Source: JASFTV01 sp050050615 (GTDB taxonomy: Bacteria; Desulfobacterota; DSM-4660; Desulfatiglandales; HGW-15). Taken from it: 14,075 nucleotides of DNA. The position numbers and the translations under genes were made by a program. The number at the start of each line of letters is the position of its first letter. Within the stretch, counting starts at the first letter, position 1. The notes under the pieces are model-generated. The model had not been told where the DNA came from. It saw nothing but the letters and a program-made list of their open reading frames with translations, and did no database searches. Shown in pieces: positions 1-7,253 of the stretch. The DNA lies in contig JASFTV010000059.1 of assembly GCA_050050615.1 (NCBI GenBank), forward strand, positions 1 through 14,075, read 5' to 3'.

Positions 1-2688
1 GCCGAGGGCCAAAGACGATATGTGGAATCCCTTTCTGCCTATGCCCGGCAGTTCTTGGAACAGATGGACAAGCCGGAGGTAGACGCCATAGAGGGACTTT
101 CTCCCGCCATATCCATAGAGCAGGGCACAACCCACCGAAACCCCAGGTCAACCGTTGGCACCGCAACAGAAATCTACGACTATCTGAGGCTCCTTTTTGC
201 CAGGATAGGTCATCCCCATTGCCCGCAATGCGGTTTGGAGATAAGCCCTCAAACAACGCAGCAGATTGTGGATCAGATCATGGATCTGGGTGAAGGCACC
301 AAGGTCCAGATCCTCGCCCCTTTGCTTGACGGGAAGAAGGGGGAACATGCCCGTCTCCTTCGGCGACTTCGAAGGGACGGTTTTACCAGGGTTAGTATCG
401 ACGGGGAAATCAGGCTCCTGGAAGAGGATATTGCCCTCGACAAAAACAAAAAGCACGCCATCAGCGTTGTCGTGGATCGTTTGGTCATCCACAAGGAGAT
501 CAAGCGTCGTCTGACAGACTCCATGGAACTCACTCTCAGTGTCTCGGAAGGTCAGGCTGTCGTTGATGTTTTGGAATCTAAGGAGATCTTTTTCAGCCAA
601 AAAGCCGCCTGTAACAAATGTGGCATCAGTATTCCTGAACTGACGCCACAGATGTTTTCATTTAATAACCCTCAAGGAGCCTGCCCGGAGTGCAGCGGCC
701 TGGGCACAAAAAGATATTTGGACCCTGACCTGATCATTCCCGACCCCGCCTTGTCCTTGAAAGAGGGGGTCGTAAAGCCTTGGGCAAACCGGCATTCCCT
801 CTATTTCCAGCAGATGATGGATTCCATCTGCCAGCACTACCACATAGATATTTACAGCCCTTTCGAGGACATTCCGAAAAATGTTCGGAATATCCTTCTC
901 TTTGGCTCCAAAGAAGAAGAGATCAAGTTCTATTTTGAAAGGGACAAGCGACGCCACTTCTATAAACGCCCCTTTGAAGGCATCATACCGAACCTGGAAA
1001 GACGTTACCATGAAACAGACTCATACCAGGTCAGGGAAGAGATAGAAAACTACATGAGCATCATGCCCTGTCCGGGTTGCGACGGCGCCCGGTTGAGACC
1101 TGTCAGCCTGGCCGTTACTGTCGACGGAAAACCCATTCACGCCATCACCTCTTTTTCCGTGGAAAAGGCACATGAATTTTTTCACAATCTTCAGCTTGAT
1201 CCTAAAGAAGAAGTTATCGCCGATAGAGTCCTCAAGGAGATAAAAGAGCGTCTCGGGTTTCTGAAAAGCGTCGGTTTGGACTACCTCTCCATTGACAGAT
1301 CCTCATCCACCCTTTCCCGTGGTGAGGACCAGAGAATCAGGCTGGCCACCCAGATCAGTTCAGGCCTGGCCGGCGTTCTCTATGTCCTGGACGAGCCCAG
1401 TATCGGATTGCATCAAAGGGACAATCTCCGCCTCTTAAGGAACTTAAAGCATCTGAGAGATCTGGGGAACACGGTTCTGGTTGTAGAGCACGACACAGAA
1501 ACCATCCTCTCTGCAGACCACGTGGTAGACATGGGACCGGGCGCCGGGATGGAGGGGGGCGATATTGTCTTCCAAGGGACGCCTGCGCAGCTCACGAAAA
1601 GTGAAACCTCTTTGACAGGGCAATATCTTGCAGGAAAGCGGTCGATCCCCATTCCCAATTCTAGGAGACCCGGAAACGGTCAGGTCTTGGCCATTGGGGG
1701 GGCGAAGCAAAACAACCTGAAAGATATCTTGGTCGATATCCCCCTTGGAACCTTTACCTGTGTGACGGGCGTCTCCGGTTCAGGCAAGAGCAGTTTGATA
1801 AATGAGACCCTCTTTCCCGCTCTGGCCCAAAAGCTTTATCGATCCAAGGTCAAAGTGGGACGGGTAGAATATGTTCGTGGCATACACCACATTGATAAAG
1901 TGATCAACATCGACCAAAGCCCTATCGGCAGAACGCCACGCTCCAACCCTGCCACCTATACGGGGGTGTTTACTTATATACGGGAACTCTTCTCAATGCT
2001 TTCTGATTCAAAGATGCGAGGTTATAAACCCGGGAGGTTCAGCTTCAATGTGAGGGGTGGAAGATGTGAGGCTTGTAACGGCGACGGGATTATCAAGATA
2101 GAGATGCATTTCCTTCCTAACGTCTATGTCACCTGTGAAGCCTGTAGGGGCCTTCGTTTTAACCGGGACACGCTGGAAATCAAGTATAAAGGATACCATA
2201 TCGCCGATGTCCTTGACATGACCGTCAACCAGGCCTACAGTTTTTTTGAAAATGTGCCCAGCATAAAGAATAAATTGAAAACCCTTATTGATGTGGGCCT
2301 TGGCTACATCAAGCTGGGGCAGTCAGCGACGACCCTCTCGGGCGGTGAAGCTCAGAGGGTAAAGCTGTCCAGGGAACTGAGCAAAAGGGATACAGGCAGG
2401 ACCCTCTACCTGCTTGATGAACCCACCACAGGGCTCCATTTTGCGGACATTCAAAAGCTTCTTGAGGTGTTGAATTACCTGGTGGAACTCAACAATACGG
2501 TCCTAGTCATTGAGCACAACATGGATGTCATAAAGACAGCCGACTTTGTCCTTGATCTCGGTCCGGAAGGCGGTGAAAGAGGCGGCTATCTGGTAGGCGC
2601 TGGTACGCCTGAAGAGATTGTGGAGATCAGGGAATCCTATACGGGACGAATCTTGAAAAAGGTTTTCAGTATGTCTAAACTGCGATAA
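1..2688 (+). CDS. uvrA: Excinuclease ABC subunit A, 5'-truncated by window edge
   Basis: UvrA is the DNA-damage-sensing ABC ATPase of nucleotide excision repair; it dimerises and loads UvrB on lesions in the cytoplasm. The frame is open from base 1 (AEGQRRYVESLSAYARQFL), which in the family follows directly after the first Walker A, so about 45 N-terminal residues lie outside the window; 895 residues are visible of roughly 940. Seen in order: zinc-module CxxC pairs at about 610-621 and 682-693; first signature at 1312-1326; first Walker B (VLDEP) near 1384-1398; second Walker A GVSGSGKSS at 1768-1794; C-terminal zinc finger CxxC pairs at 2065-2076 and 2134-2145; second signature LSGGE at 2335-2349; second Walker B LLDEP near 2410-2424. 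The first signature reads LSRGE rather than LSGGE, an odd substitution. The gene converges on the atp block. The identification is very secure. Confidence 0.98.
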   Translation, partial: AEGQRRYVESLSAYARQFLEQMDKPEVDAIEGLSPAISIEQGTTHRNPRSTVGTATEIYDYLRLLFARIGHPHCPQCGLEISPQTTQQIVDQIMDLGEGTKVQILAPLLDGKKGEHARLLRRLRRDGFTRVSIDGEIRLLEEDIALDKNKKHAISVVVDRLVIHKEIKRRLTDSMELTLSVSEGQAVVDVLESKEIFFSQKAACNKCGISIPELTPQMFSFNNPQGACPECSGLGTKRYLDPDLIIPDPALSLKEGVVKPWANRHSLYFQQMMDSICQHYHIDIYSPFEDIPKNVRNILLFGSKEEEIKFYFERDKRRHFYKRPFEGIIPNLERRYHETDSYQVREEIENYMSIMPCPGCDGARLRPVSLAVTVDGKPIHAITSFSVEKAHEFFHNLQLDPKEEVIADRVLKEIKERLGFLKSVGLDYLSIDRSSSTLSRGEDQRIRLATQISSGLAGVLYVLDEPSIGLHQRDNLRLLRNLKHLRDLGNTVLVVEHDTETILSADHVVDMGPGAGMEGGDIVFQGTPAQLTKSETSLTGQYLAGKRSIPIPNSRRPGNGQVLAIGGAKQNNLKDILVDIPLGTFTCVTGVSGSGKSSLINETLFPALAQKLYRSKVKVGRVEYVRGIHHIDKVINIDQSPIGRTPRSNPATYTGVFTYIRELFSMLSDSKMRGYKPGRFSFNVRGGRCEACNGDGIIKIEMHFLPNVYVTCEACRGLRFNRDTLEIKYKGYHIADVLDMTVNQAYSFFENVPSIKNKLKTLIDVGLGYIKLGQSATTLSGGEAQRVKLSRELSKRDTGRTLYLLDEPTTGLHFADIQKLLEVLNYLVELNNTVLVIEHNMDVIKTADFVLDLGPEGGERGGYLVGAGTPEEIVEIRESYTGRILKKVFSMSKLR

Positions 2689-2746
2689 TGGAGTAATGGA
2701 GTGATGAGGAGAAGAACATCCGATACTTCAAAACTCCATTACTCCA
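2689..2746. terminator. 14-bp perfect inverted repeat between convergent uvrA and atpE
   Basis: TGGAGTAATGGAGT (2689-2702) is repeated as its exact reverse complement at 2733-2746, leaving a 30-base loop. The left arm starts at the base after the uvrA stop. Each arm contains a short tandem (AATGGAGT-like units). Its position between convergent genes suggests a transcription end or a dispersed intergenic repeat. There is no clean T-run directly after either arm; a T7 run lies at 2840-2846 on the plus strand, too far to be part of it. The repeat is certain; the terminator role is inferred. Confidence 0.5.
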
Positions 2747-2844
2747 AAGGGGAAAAGAGGAAAGCGCTGGTGCTGGCCCTCTTACCCACCTCACAACAGG
2801 AAGCTTCGGGTACATACAACGGAAAGCCGCACACAAGCGTTTTT

Positions 2845-3222
2845 TTAACTCCCAAAAGACTTAACAATGGCGTCCAGCATGGGACCCAGATCCGGAATCT
2901 TGAAAGCAAGGATAAAACAGATCAGCAGTGCGTAGATACAAAGAGCCTCAACGAGAGCTAAACCGATGATCATGGTGGTCATAATTTTTCCCCCTGCTTC
3001 AGGATTCCTTGCTGTCCCCTGGAGTGCCCCATTAATGGCGTGACCCATACCAAGGCCGGTCCCCATGGCGGCGACACCAATACCGAAACCACAGGCAATT
3101 GCAATGCCAAAAAAGGACCACAAGCCCGCAGCCTTGGCGGGGCCATCCTCTGCCATTGCCAACGAGGCCGTTGCTAAGACCAGAATCAGTGCCAGAATTC
3201 CTAGTACACCTTTTTTCAACAT
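2845..3222 (-). CDS. atpE: ATP synthase F0 subunit c with N-terminal signal-like extension
   Basis: This is the proteolipid c subunit, which forms the rotating ring of the F0 proton channel in the inner membrane. It has 125 residues against about 80 in most bacteria. The excess is an N-terminal stretch of about 24 residues (MLKKG, hydrophobic core, LAMA) that looks like a cleavable signal peptide. The glycine-rich first helix (GVAAMGTGLGMGHAING) leads into the polar loop ARNPEAGGK, and the second helix carries the ion-binding Glu in LALVEALCIY. Compared with the Na+ motif of Ilyobacter, the Gln position is Met and the residues after Glu are Ala-Leu, so H+ coupling is likely (inference). The ATG at 3222 follows a very strong Shine-Dalgarno (AGGAGGAGGAC), which fits the many copies needed per enzyme. 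It is last in the block, 60 bases after atpB. Confidence 0.96.
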   Translation of the reverse strand: MLKKGVLGILALILVLATASLAMAEDGPAKAAGLWSFFGIAIACGFGIGVAAMGTGLGMGHAINGALQGTARNPEAGGKIMTTMIIGLALVEALCIYALLICFILAFKIPDLGPMLDAIVKSFGS

Positions 3223-3282
3223 GTCCTCCTCCTCTCTTTCTTACTTTTTCCCAAAACTATTACATTTCTGTAATTTAAGGAC

Positions 3283-3972
3283 TTAATGTGCCTCTTCCAT
3301 GGCAAGAGTAAAATACACTATGGACAGGAGCGTAAAGACGACGGCCTGTATAAAACTCACCAGTACTCCCAAAAATAGGATGGGTAGAGGGGCAAGATAG
3401 AGGCCTGCAAGACCAAACAGGATACCGAGAATCTTTTCCTTACCAAAAATATTGCCAAAGAGTCGAACGCTCAGAGATAGCATGCGGGCCAGGTGTCCAA
3501 TCATTTCAATAATGAACAACAAAGGAGCCAAAGCCCATGAAGGGCCAAGAAAATGCTTGATATATTTGACGCCATGAAACTTGATCCCGATTATGTGGGT
3601 CAAGAAAAAGGTACATATAGCCATGGACAAGGGAGTATTTATGTTTGCGGTGGGAGAGAAAAAACCGGGTATGAGCCCAAGCAAATTGCACGCAAAGATA
3701 TAGAGGAAGATGGTGGCAATAAAAGGAAAGAAAGCCCTGCCTTCCGGCCCGGTGATCTCCACCATAAAATCTTCCAGACCCTGGATAATCACCTCAAGTA
3801 AATTCTGGCCCTTCCTGGGAATCAATCGCACCCCCTTGGCGAGCAGAAAGCCCCCGACAATCAGAATAGCCATCACCAGCCATGAATGGATCACGTGTGC
3901 TGCTTCATGCGCAAAATGTTCTAGACCAAGGTCGCTCAGAATCTCGACCAAGAAGTAATAATGATGTTCCAC
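3283..3972 (-). CDS. atpB: ATP synthase F0 subunit a
   Basis: This is the membrane stator subunit with the two proton half-channels facing the c ring. It has 229 residues and several hydrophobic segments. The essential Arg is R170 in LSLSVRLFGNIFGKE, the hallmark of the fourth-helix motif, and the conserved NLLGLIPGF and TANINTPLS segments occur at about 96-118. The start is GTG at 3972, only 2 bases after the atpI stop, so translational coupling with atpI is likely; no good Shine-Dalgarno is seen. Subunit b and the F1 genes are absent here, so they must lie elsewhere, as is common in deltaproteobacteria with a split atp locus. Confidence 0.97.
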   Translation of the reverse strand: MEHHYYFLVEILSDLGLEHFAHEAAHVIHSWLVMAILIVGGFLLAKGVRLIPRKGQNLLEVIIQGLEDFMVEITGPEGRAFFPFIATIFLYIFACNLLGLIPGFFSPTANINTPLSMAICTFFLTHIIGIKFHGVKYIKHFLGPSWALAPLLFIIEMIGHLARMLSLSVRLFGNIFGKEKILGILFGLAGLYLAPLPILFLGVLVSFIQAVVFTLLSIVYFTLAMEEAH

Positions 3973-3974
3973 GC

Positions 3975-4364
3975 TCAGCTCGTCTCCCTGCTCATGGTTT
4001 TCAGGGCCGCGTGAACCCCGAAAATGACTATACTGATGACCACTGTAGAAAGGCCAATGGTCAGACCCACCGGATCAGTCCATCCTTTGGCGATCAGGAA
4101 GTAGATGATTACCCCCAGCGCCAAAAGCCGGAAGTAGTATTTTAAGATGATAGAGGCCTTGCCCCTAATCATGACACCCCCAGGCGTAAAAGCCCGGCGG
4201 ATCGTATACTGCAGGACATTGAAGTTGGCTATAATGATCAGCCCTCCGAGGATGACACCCAGGCTGAGGGAGTGACTCGCAAAAAAATAGCTTACAGCAG
4301 AAAGAATTAGAAGAACTGTCCAATTTAGAATTTTCAAGTCTCTGTACACTACTTCCCAGTCCAT
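3975..4364 (-). CDS. atpI: ATP synthase subunit I (assembly protein)
   Basis: This is a 129-residue, four-helix hydrophobic protein of the ATP synthase I-chain family, an accessory factor placed at the head of F0 operons that helps assemble the c ring. It is recognised mainly from hydrophobicity, size and position before atpB; sequence conservation in this family is weak. The start chosen is ATG at 4364 (MDWEVVYRDLKILNW), with AGGA six bases upstream. The same frame stays open upstream to an ATG at 4565, but that extension is rich in Gly, Pro and Arg, has no membrane character, and has no family resemblance, so it is treated as leader. The gene ends 2 bases before atpB. Confidence 0.85.
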   Translation of the reverse strand: MDWEVVYRDLKILNWTVLLILSAVSYFFASHSLSLGVILGGLIIIANFNVLQYTIRRAFTPGGVMIRGKASIILKYYFRLLALGVIIYFLIAKGWTDPVGLTIGLSTVVISIVIFGVHAALKTMSRETS

Positions 4365-4594
4365 CACTGATCCTAAGAAGCCTTGTCCTATAGGTGGGGT
4401 CAGGAGTCTTGGGCTGTGGCTTGTAAAGTGCCTGGTCCGCTTTGGGGGACAACAGCCCCCAAAACCCCCAGTTAGCATCATAGGCCTTCCAGTGGGGCCC
4501 CCAGTGAGGCCCCGTCCTCTGGAATCGCCGTAGGGGTTCGCAGAACCGAATTCCCCAGGACTCACCCTGTAGGTGGGGAGCCTTCACTTTTCAC
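4365..4594 (-). other. GC-rich untranslated gap between atpZ and atpI
   Basis: About 230 bases separate atpZ from atpI, unusually long inside an otherwise tight block. No convincing coding sequence is seen in either orientation. It contains a strong hairpin with an 8-bp perfect stem (TTTGGGGG at 4441-4448 with CCCCCAAA at 4456-4463, loop of 7) and several G4-G5 runs on the minus (transcribed) strand, for example two G5 runs separated by TTTT. An octamer GGGGCCCC lies near 4493-4501. The hairpin lacks a T-run in either direction, so it is not an obvious terminator. It could modulate the ratio of atpZ to the downstream F0 genes (inference). Confidence 0.5.
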
Positions 4595-4822
4595 TCAGTA
4601 TCCAAAAATGTCTTTTCCCTTTTTGTACATGACATAGAGATTTCTGAATGCTGCCGCGATACCAAAGCCCAAAAAGACAAAAAACAACCAGGGTCCTGTC
4701 CCGAACTTTTTGTCAAGATAATAACCTAACAGAGCGCCTATACCAATAGAAAGGGCCATGGACAGACCCATGGTACTCAGATACCCCAAGGTCCTGATAA
4801 GTCTCTTGGTTTCTTTATCCAT
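4595..4822 (-). CDS. atpZ: AtpZ/AtpI-family small F0 accessory protein
   Basis: This is a 75-residue protein with two hydrophobic helices (about 13-35 and 44-60) separated by the charged loop YYLDKKFGTGP, typical of the putative F0F1-ATPase subunit family (ATPase_gene1/AtpZ). Members sit just before atpI in split F0 operons; proposed roles are Mg2+ or Ca2+ transport and assembly, and neither is shown here. The ATG start at 4822 has no clear Shine-Dalgarno. It lies 105 bases after hemL; that gap holds a TTGACT at 4901-4906 with a GATAGG 16 bases on (minus strand) and a small dyad CCTGT/ACAGG, a weak candidate for a secondary atp promoter. The family call rests on topology and context. Confidence 0.85.
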   Translation of the reverse strand: MDKETKRLIRTLGYLSTMGLSMALSIGIGALLGYYLDKKFGTGPWLFFVFLGFGIAAAFRNLYVMYKKGKDIFGY

Positions 4823-4927
4823 TGAGGATTATAAAACCAGTCCCCTGATCACGTACAAAAGCCGATTTGCGGCCTGTCCCTATCACAGGTTTTCCGCCAA
4901 AGTCAACGAATTTTTCCTTGCTTCTTC

Positions 4928-6208
4928 CTACCAGGAGGCAAAGCTTTTTGAAGCGCATTCAATGGTTTTTTGAATGCTATTTTGGTCATGTGCCGTTGAA
5001 ATAAACCAAGCCTCAAAAGGAGATGGCGCCAAGTAAATGCCCTGTTCGAGCATGCTTGAGTAAAATCCCGCAAAAATTTGGCCATTACTCTTTTTGGCAG
5101 AGGCAAAATCTTTCACGGCCTCTGCCGTAAAAAAGAGGGAGCCCATGGAGCCGACCCGGTTCACGGCCACATTCAAGCCGGCTGATCTGGCTGCGGTCTC
5201 CAGCCCTGAAAAGAGTGTTTGACCTTTCTCCTCCAATTCTTGATAGATGTTGCCCTTTTGAAGTGCCTTCAATGTGGCAAGACCAGCAGCCATCGCGAGC
5301 GGGTTCCCTGACAGGGTTCCCGCCTGGTATATCCCCCCCTCAGGAGCCATACTTTGCATGATCTCCTTTCTCCCGCCGTAAGCACCCACGGGCAACCCGC
5401 CACCAATGATCTTTCCCAGACAGGTGAGATCGGGCATGATCCCATAAAGCGCCTGGGCCCCGCCGGGGCTGACTCTAAAACCGCTAATCACTTCATCAAA
5501 GATGAGCATAGACCCGTGTTTAAGGGTTATCTCCCTCAGTTCCCCCAAGAATGCCTTGTCAGGAAGAACGACGCCCATATTTCCAGGAATTGGCTCCACG
5601 ATAATGGCGGCTACCTCTGAACCGAATTTCTCCATCGCCTCCATGACCGCCTCCAAGTTATTGAAGGGGAGAGAGAGGGTATGGCCGGCCAGGTCCGCAG
5701 GCACGCCGGGGCAACCTGGAATGCCAAGAGTGGCCACCCCCGAACCTGCGGATACAATCAAACTATCTGCGTGTCCGTGGTAGCAGCCTTCGAACTTGAT
5801 GATTTTCTCTCTCTCTGTGAAGCCTCTCGCCAAGCGGATGGCGCTCATGGTCGCCTCAGTACCAGAGTTCACCATCCTTACCATCTCAATGGAAGGGACC
5901 ATGTCGATAATGGTTTCCGCCATTTCCACTTCCAGCTCTGTCGGCGCCCCATAGCTGGTCCCTCTCGGGATCTTCTCCTGGAGGGCTTTTACCACCACTG
6001 GGTGGGCATGACCGAGAATCATAGGGCCCCAAGAGCAGACATAATCGACATAGCTGTTTCCATCCACATCCCACAAAAAACAACCTTCTGCCCTGGCAAT
6101 GAACGGCGGATCCACGCCCACCGCTTTCCCAGCCCTTACCGGGCTGTTGACACCTCCGGGTATTAAATTCCTTGCCTTCTCAAAAAGAGCCGATGATTTT
6201 TTTCCCAT
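4928..6208 (-). CDS. hemL: Glutamate-1-semialdehyde 2,1-aminomutase
   Basis: This PLP enzyme of the C5 pathway converts glutamate-1-semialdehyde to 5-aminolevulinate, the first dedicated tetrapyrrole precursor, in the cytoplasm. Its 426 residues are the normal length. It shows NSGTEA at 114-119 (phosphate binding), the cofactor Asp in IFDEVISGFR (D238), and the Schiff-base Lys K266 in LGKIIGGGLPVG. The N-terminal IPGGVNSPVRA block is characteristic of HemL against other class III aminotransferases. The ATG at 6208 has GGAG seven bases upstream. It follows the siroheme decarboxylase-like gene after a gap filled by a heptad repeat and precedes the F0 genes in the same direction, so heme precursor supply and ATP synthase genes may be co-transcribed. 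Confidence 0.98.
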   Translation of the reverse strand: MGKKSSALFEKARNLIPGGVNSPVRAGKAVGVDPPFIARAEGCFLWDVDGNSYVDYVCSWGPMILGHAHPVVVKALQEKIPRGTSYGAPTELEVEMAETIIDMVPSIEMVRMVNSGTEATMSAIRLARGFTEREKIIKFEGCYHGHADSLIVSAGSGVATLGIPGCPGVPADLAGHTLSLPFNNLEAVMEAMEKFGSEVAAIIVEPIPGNMGVVLPDKAFLGELREITLKHGSMLIFDEVISGFRVSPGGAQALYGIMPDLTCLGKIIGGGLPVGAYGGRKEIMQSMAPEGGIYQAGTLSGNPLAMAAGLATLKALQKGNIYQELEEKGQTLFSGLETAARSAGLNVAVNRVGSMGSLFFTAEAVKDFASAKKSNGQIFAGFYSSMLEQGIYLAPSPFEAWFISTAHDQNSIQKTIECASKSFASW

Positions 6209-6239
6209 GATATCGCTCCGCGAAAGCCGGTGTTCTATG

Positions 6240-6323
6240 GTCAGTCGTTATTTGTCATTGGTCATTTGTCATTGGTCATTTGTCATTGGTCATTCGTCAT
6301 TCTTCAATCTTCAATCGTCAATT
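6240..6323. repeat. Heptanucleotide tandem array, 12 units
   Basis: Twelve consecutive 7-base units of consensus GTCATTK fill 6240-6323 exactly; the five units at 6254-6288 alternate GTCATTG and GTCATTT, and those towards 6323 drift to TTCAATC and GTCAATT. On the transcribed (minus) strand it reads as AATGAC repeats. It begins at the base after the ahbB-like stop (6324) and ends about 31 bases before the hemL start, leaving the hemL Shine-Dalgarno intact. It shows no hairpin. Copy-number change would alter the spacing between the two genes. Confidence 0.9.
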
Positions 6324-6788
6324 CTAAAAGTATTCCATACTCGTCTTCTTAAACTCTTTTTCGCTGAAAAGCAAAGCATATTCCTCGATAGCCGTCTCCT
6401 GTGACATCCTCTGGGCAATTCTGTGACATTCATCCTCATCATCACCATGAATCATGGTGTAAAGGTTGTAGCTCCAACCCTTCTCTTTTTTTCTTTGATA
6501 GCAGTGGGTCACCTCACGAAATTCGGCCATCGCCTTTCCCACCTCTTCTATTCGCTCATCCGGCACCTTCCAGGCGACCATAGCATTGGAGCTTAACCCG
6601 GCCTCCTGGTGGCGCAAGGTGGCACCAAATCTCCTAATGATGCCCTGTTCCTTTAAGCCCCTGACTTTTTCAACAAATTCATCTTCGGTGATGCCAAGCT
6701 TTTCAGCCAAAATGGCAAATGGCCTCCTGTCCAGAGGTAAGTCCCCCTGGATGAGCTGTATGATCTTTTTGTCTAGATCATCGATCAT
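6324..6788 (-). CDS. ahbB: Siroheme decarboxylase subunit (AhbA/AhbB family, probably AhbB)
   Basis: This is a 154-residue Lrp/AsnC-fold protein of the AhbA/AhbB/NirDLGH family, which as a heterodimer decarboxylates siroheme to didecarboxysiroheme in the alternative heme pathway of sulfate reducers and archaea, or acts in heme d1 synthesis. An N-terminal helix-turn-helix-like segment (about 23-54, ending IIRRFG) is followed by RHQEAGLSSNAMVAW, the His-containing THCYQR (H95), the YNLYTMIHG strand and the terminal FSEKEFKKTSMEYF signature. The assignment to the beta rather than alpha subunit is from memory of family sequences and is not certain; the partner subunit is not in the window. The start at 6788 has only a weak AGG close by. 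Its position just before hemL supports a biosynthetic role rather than a transcription regulator. Confidence 0.85.
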   Translation of the reverse strand: MIDDLDKKIIQLIQGDLPLDRRPFAILAEKLGITEDEFVEKVRGLKEQGIIRRFGATLRHQEAGLSSNAMVAWKVPDERIEEVGKAMAEFREVTHCYQRKKEKGWSYNLYTMIHGDDEDECHRIAQRMSQETAIEEYALLFSEKEFKKTSMEYF

Positions 6789-6920
6789 GGCCTAAGAATC
6801 CCTGACCCCGGCGCGGGGCTTTAACTTGTCCCTCTCCCGCAGGACTGCAGGGAGGTTCATTTACCTCCCAAAAGGGGCTCGGAAGGCGTGGCGTCCTGCC
6901 GCCACTCGCTGAGCCCGCCA
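6789..6920 (-). promoter_or_regulatory. Structured leader ahead of ahbB-hemL-atp block
   Basis: On the minus-strand RNA just upstream of the ahbB start there are several stems. GGGCTC/GAGCCC (6911-6916 with 6875-6880) encloses GTGGCG/CGCCAC (6900-6905 with 6888-6893). Next comes GGGAGGT/ACCTCCC (6863-6869 with 6850-6856, loop of 6), then CCCCG/CGGGG (6814-6818 with 6806-6810). The ACCTCCC arm could instead pair with GGGAGA in the CTCTCCC region at about 6833-6839, so two alternative hairpins are possible. No known riboswitch consensus was recognised. Some of this may be a dispersed repeat rather than a regulator. The wider gap 6789-7253 has no convincing gene. Confidence 0.4.
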
Positions 6921-6979
6921 AGGATGGCCCCTTCAAGGATGAGCGCAATGGTTCAGGTCTGGGTAAACTTCTCGATGAG

Positions 6980-7008
6980 GCCATATCCAATACGGTCTAT
7001 TCTGTCAA
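6980..7008 (-). promoter_or_regulatory. Candidate sigma70 promoter for ahbB-hemL-atp
   Basis: On the minus strand a perfect TTGACA (-35, 7003-7008) is followed after 17 bases by TATGGC (-10, 6980-6985), which matches only half of the consensus. It points at ahbB with a leader of about 185 bases covering the structured region. Confidence 0.35.
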
Positions 7009-7253
7009 GAACAAAGGATACTTATCAAACTTGCAAATTTCTACTAGATTCTATATGTTTAGGTTTGCCTAGCAGATTCGTATCATTCAAAAGTGTTTGC
7101 GTGGCTATGGTCTCATCTTTCTGCCCCTTTACCCATTGGGGGAGGCCATGAGTACACTTCTGAACGTTGCTAAGAGATTTGCACCCTCCGGCGAACTGTC
7201 AATTTCCAATGTGGATCTCGCCCTATGGCCTAGCAAGGAAAGGATCTGACCGT

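Noticed and set aside
2701..2961. 86-residue plus-strand frame between uvrA and atpE
   Set aside because: It runs through the inverted repeat and into atpE antisense, has no good ribosome site and no family resemblance.
4365..4565. 67-residue N-terminal extension of AtpI from the ATG at 4565
   Set aside because: Low-complexity Gly/Pro/Arg sequence with no membrane character; the ATG at 4364 has a proper Shine-Dalgarno and fits the family.
6240..6323. CRISPR array
   Set aside because: The unit is 7 bases with no spacers; it is a simple tandem repeat.
6789..6920. Cobalamin, TPP, FMN or glycine riboswitch in the ahbB leader
   Set aside because: None of their conserved core strings is present on either strand; only generic stems are seen.
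6888..7151. 87-residue plus-strand frame upstream of the DUF1992 gene
   Set aside because: No Shine-Dalgarno, no recognisable motif, atypical composition; it overlaps the structured leader on the other strand.
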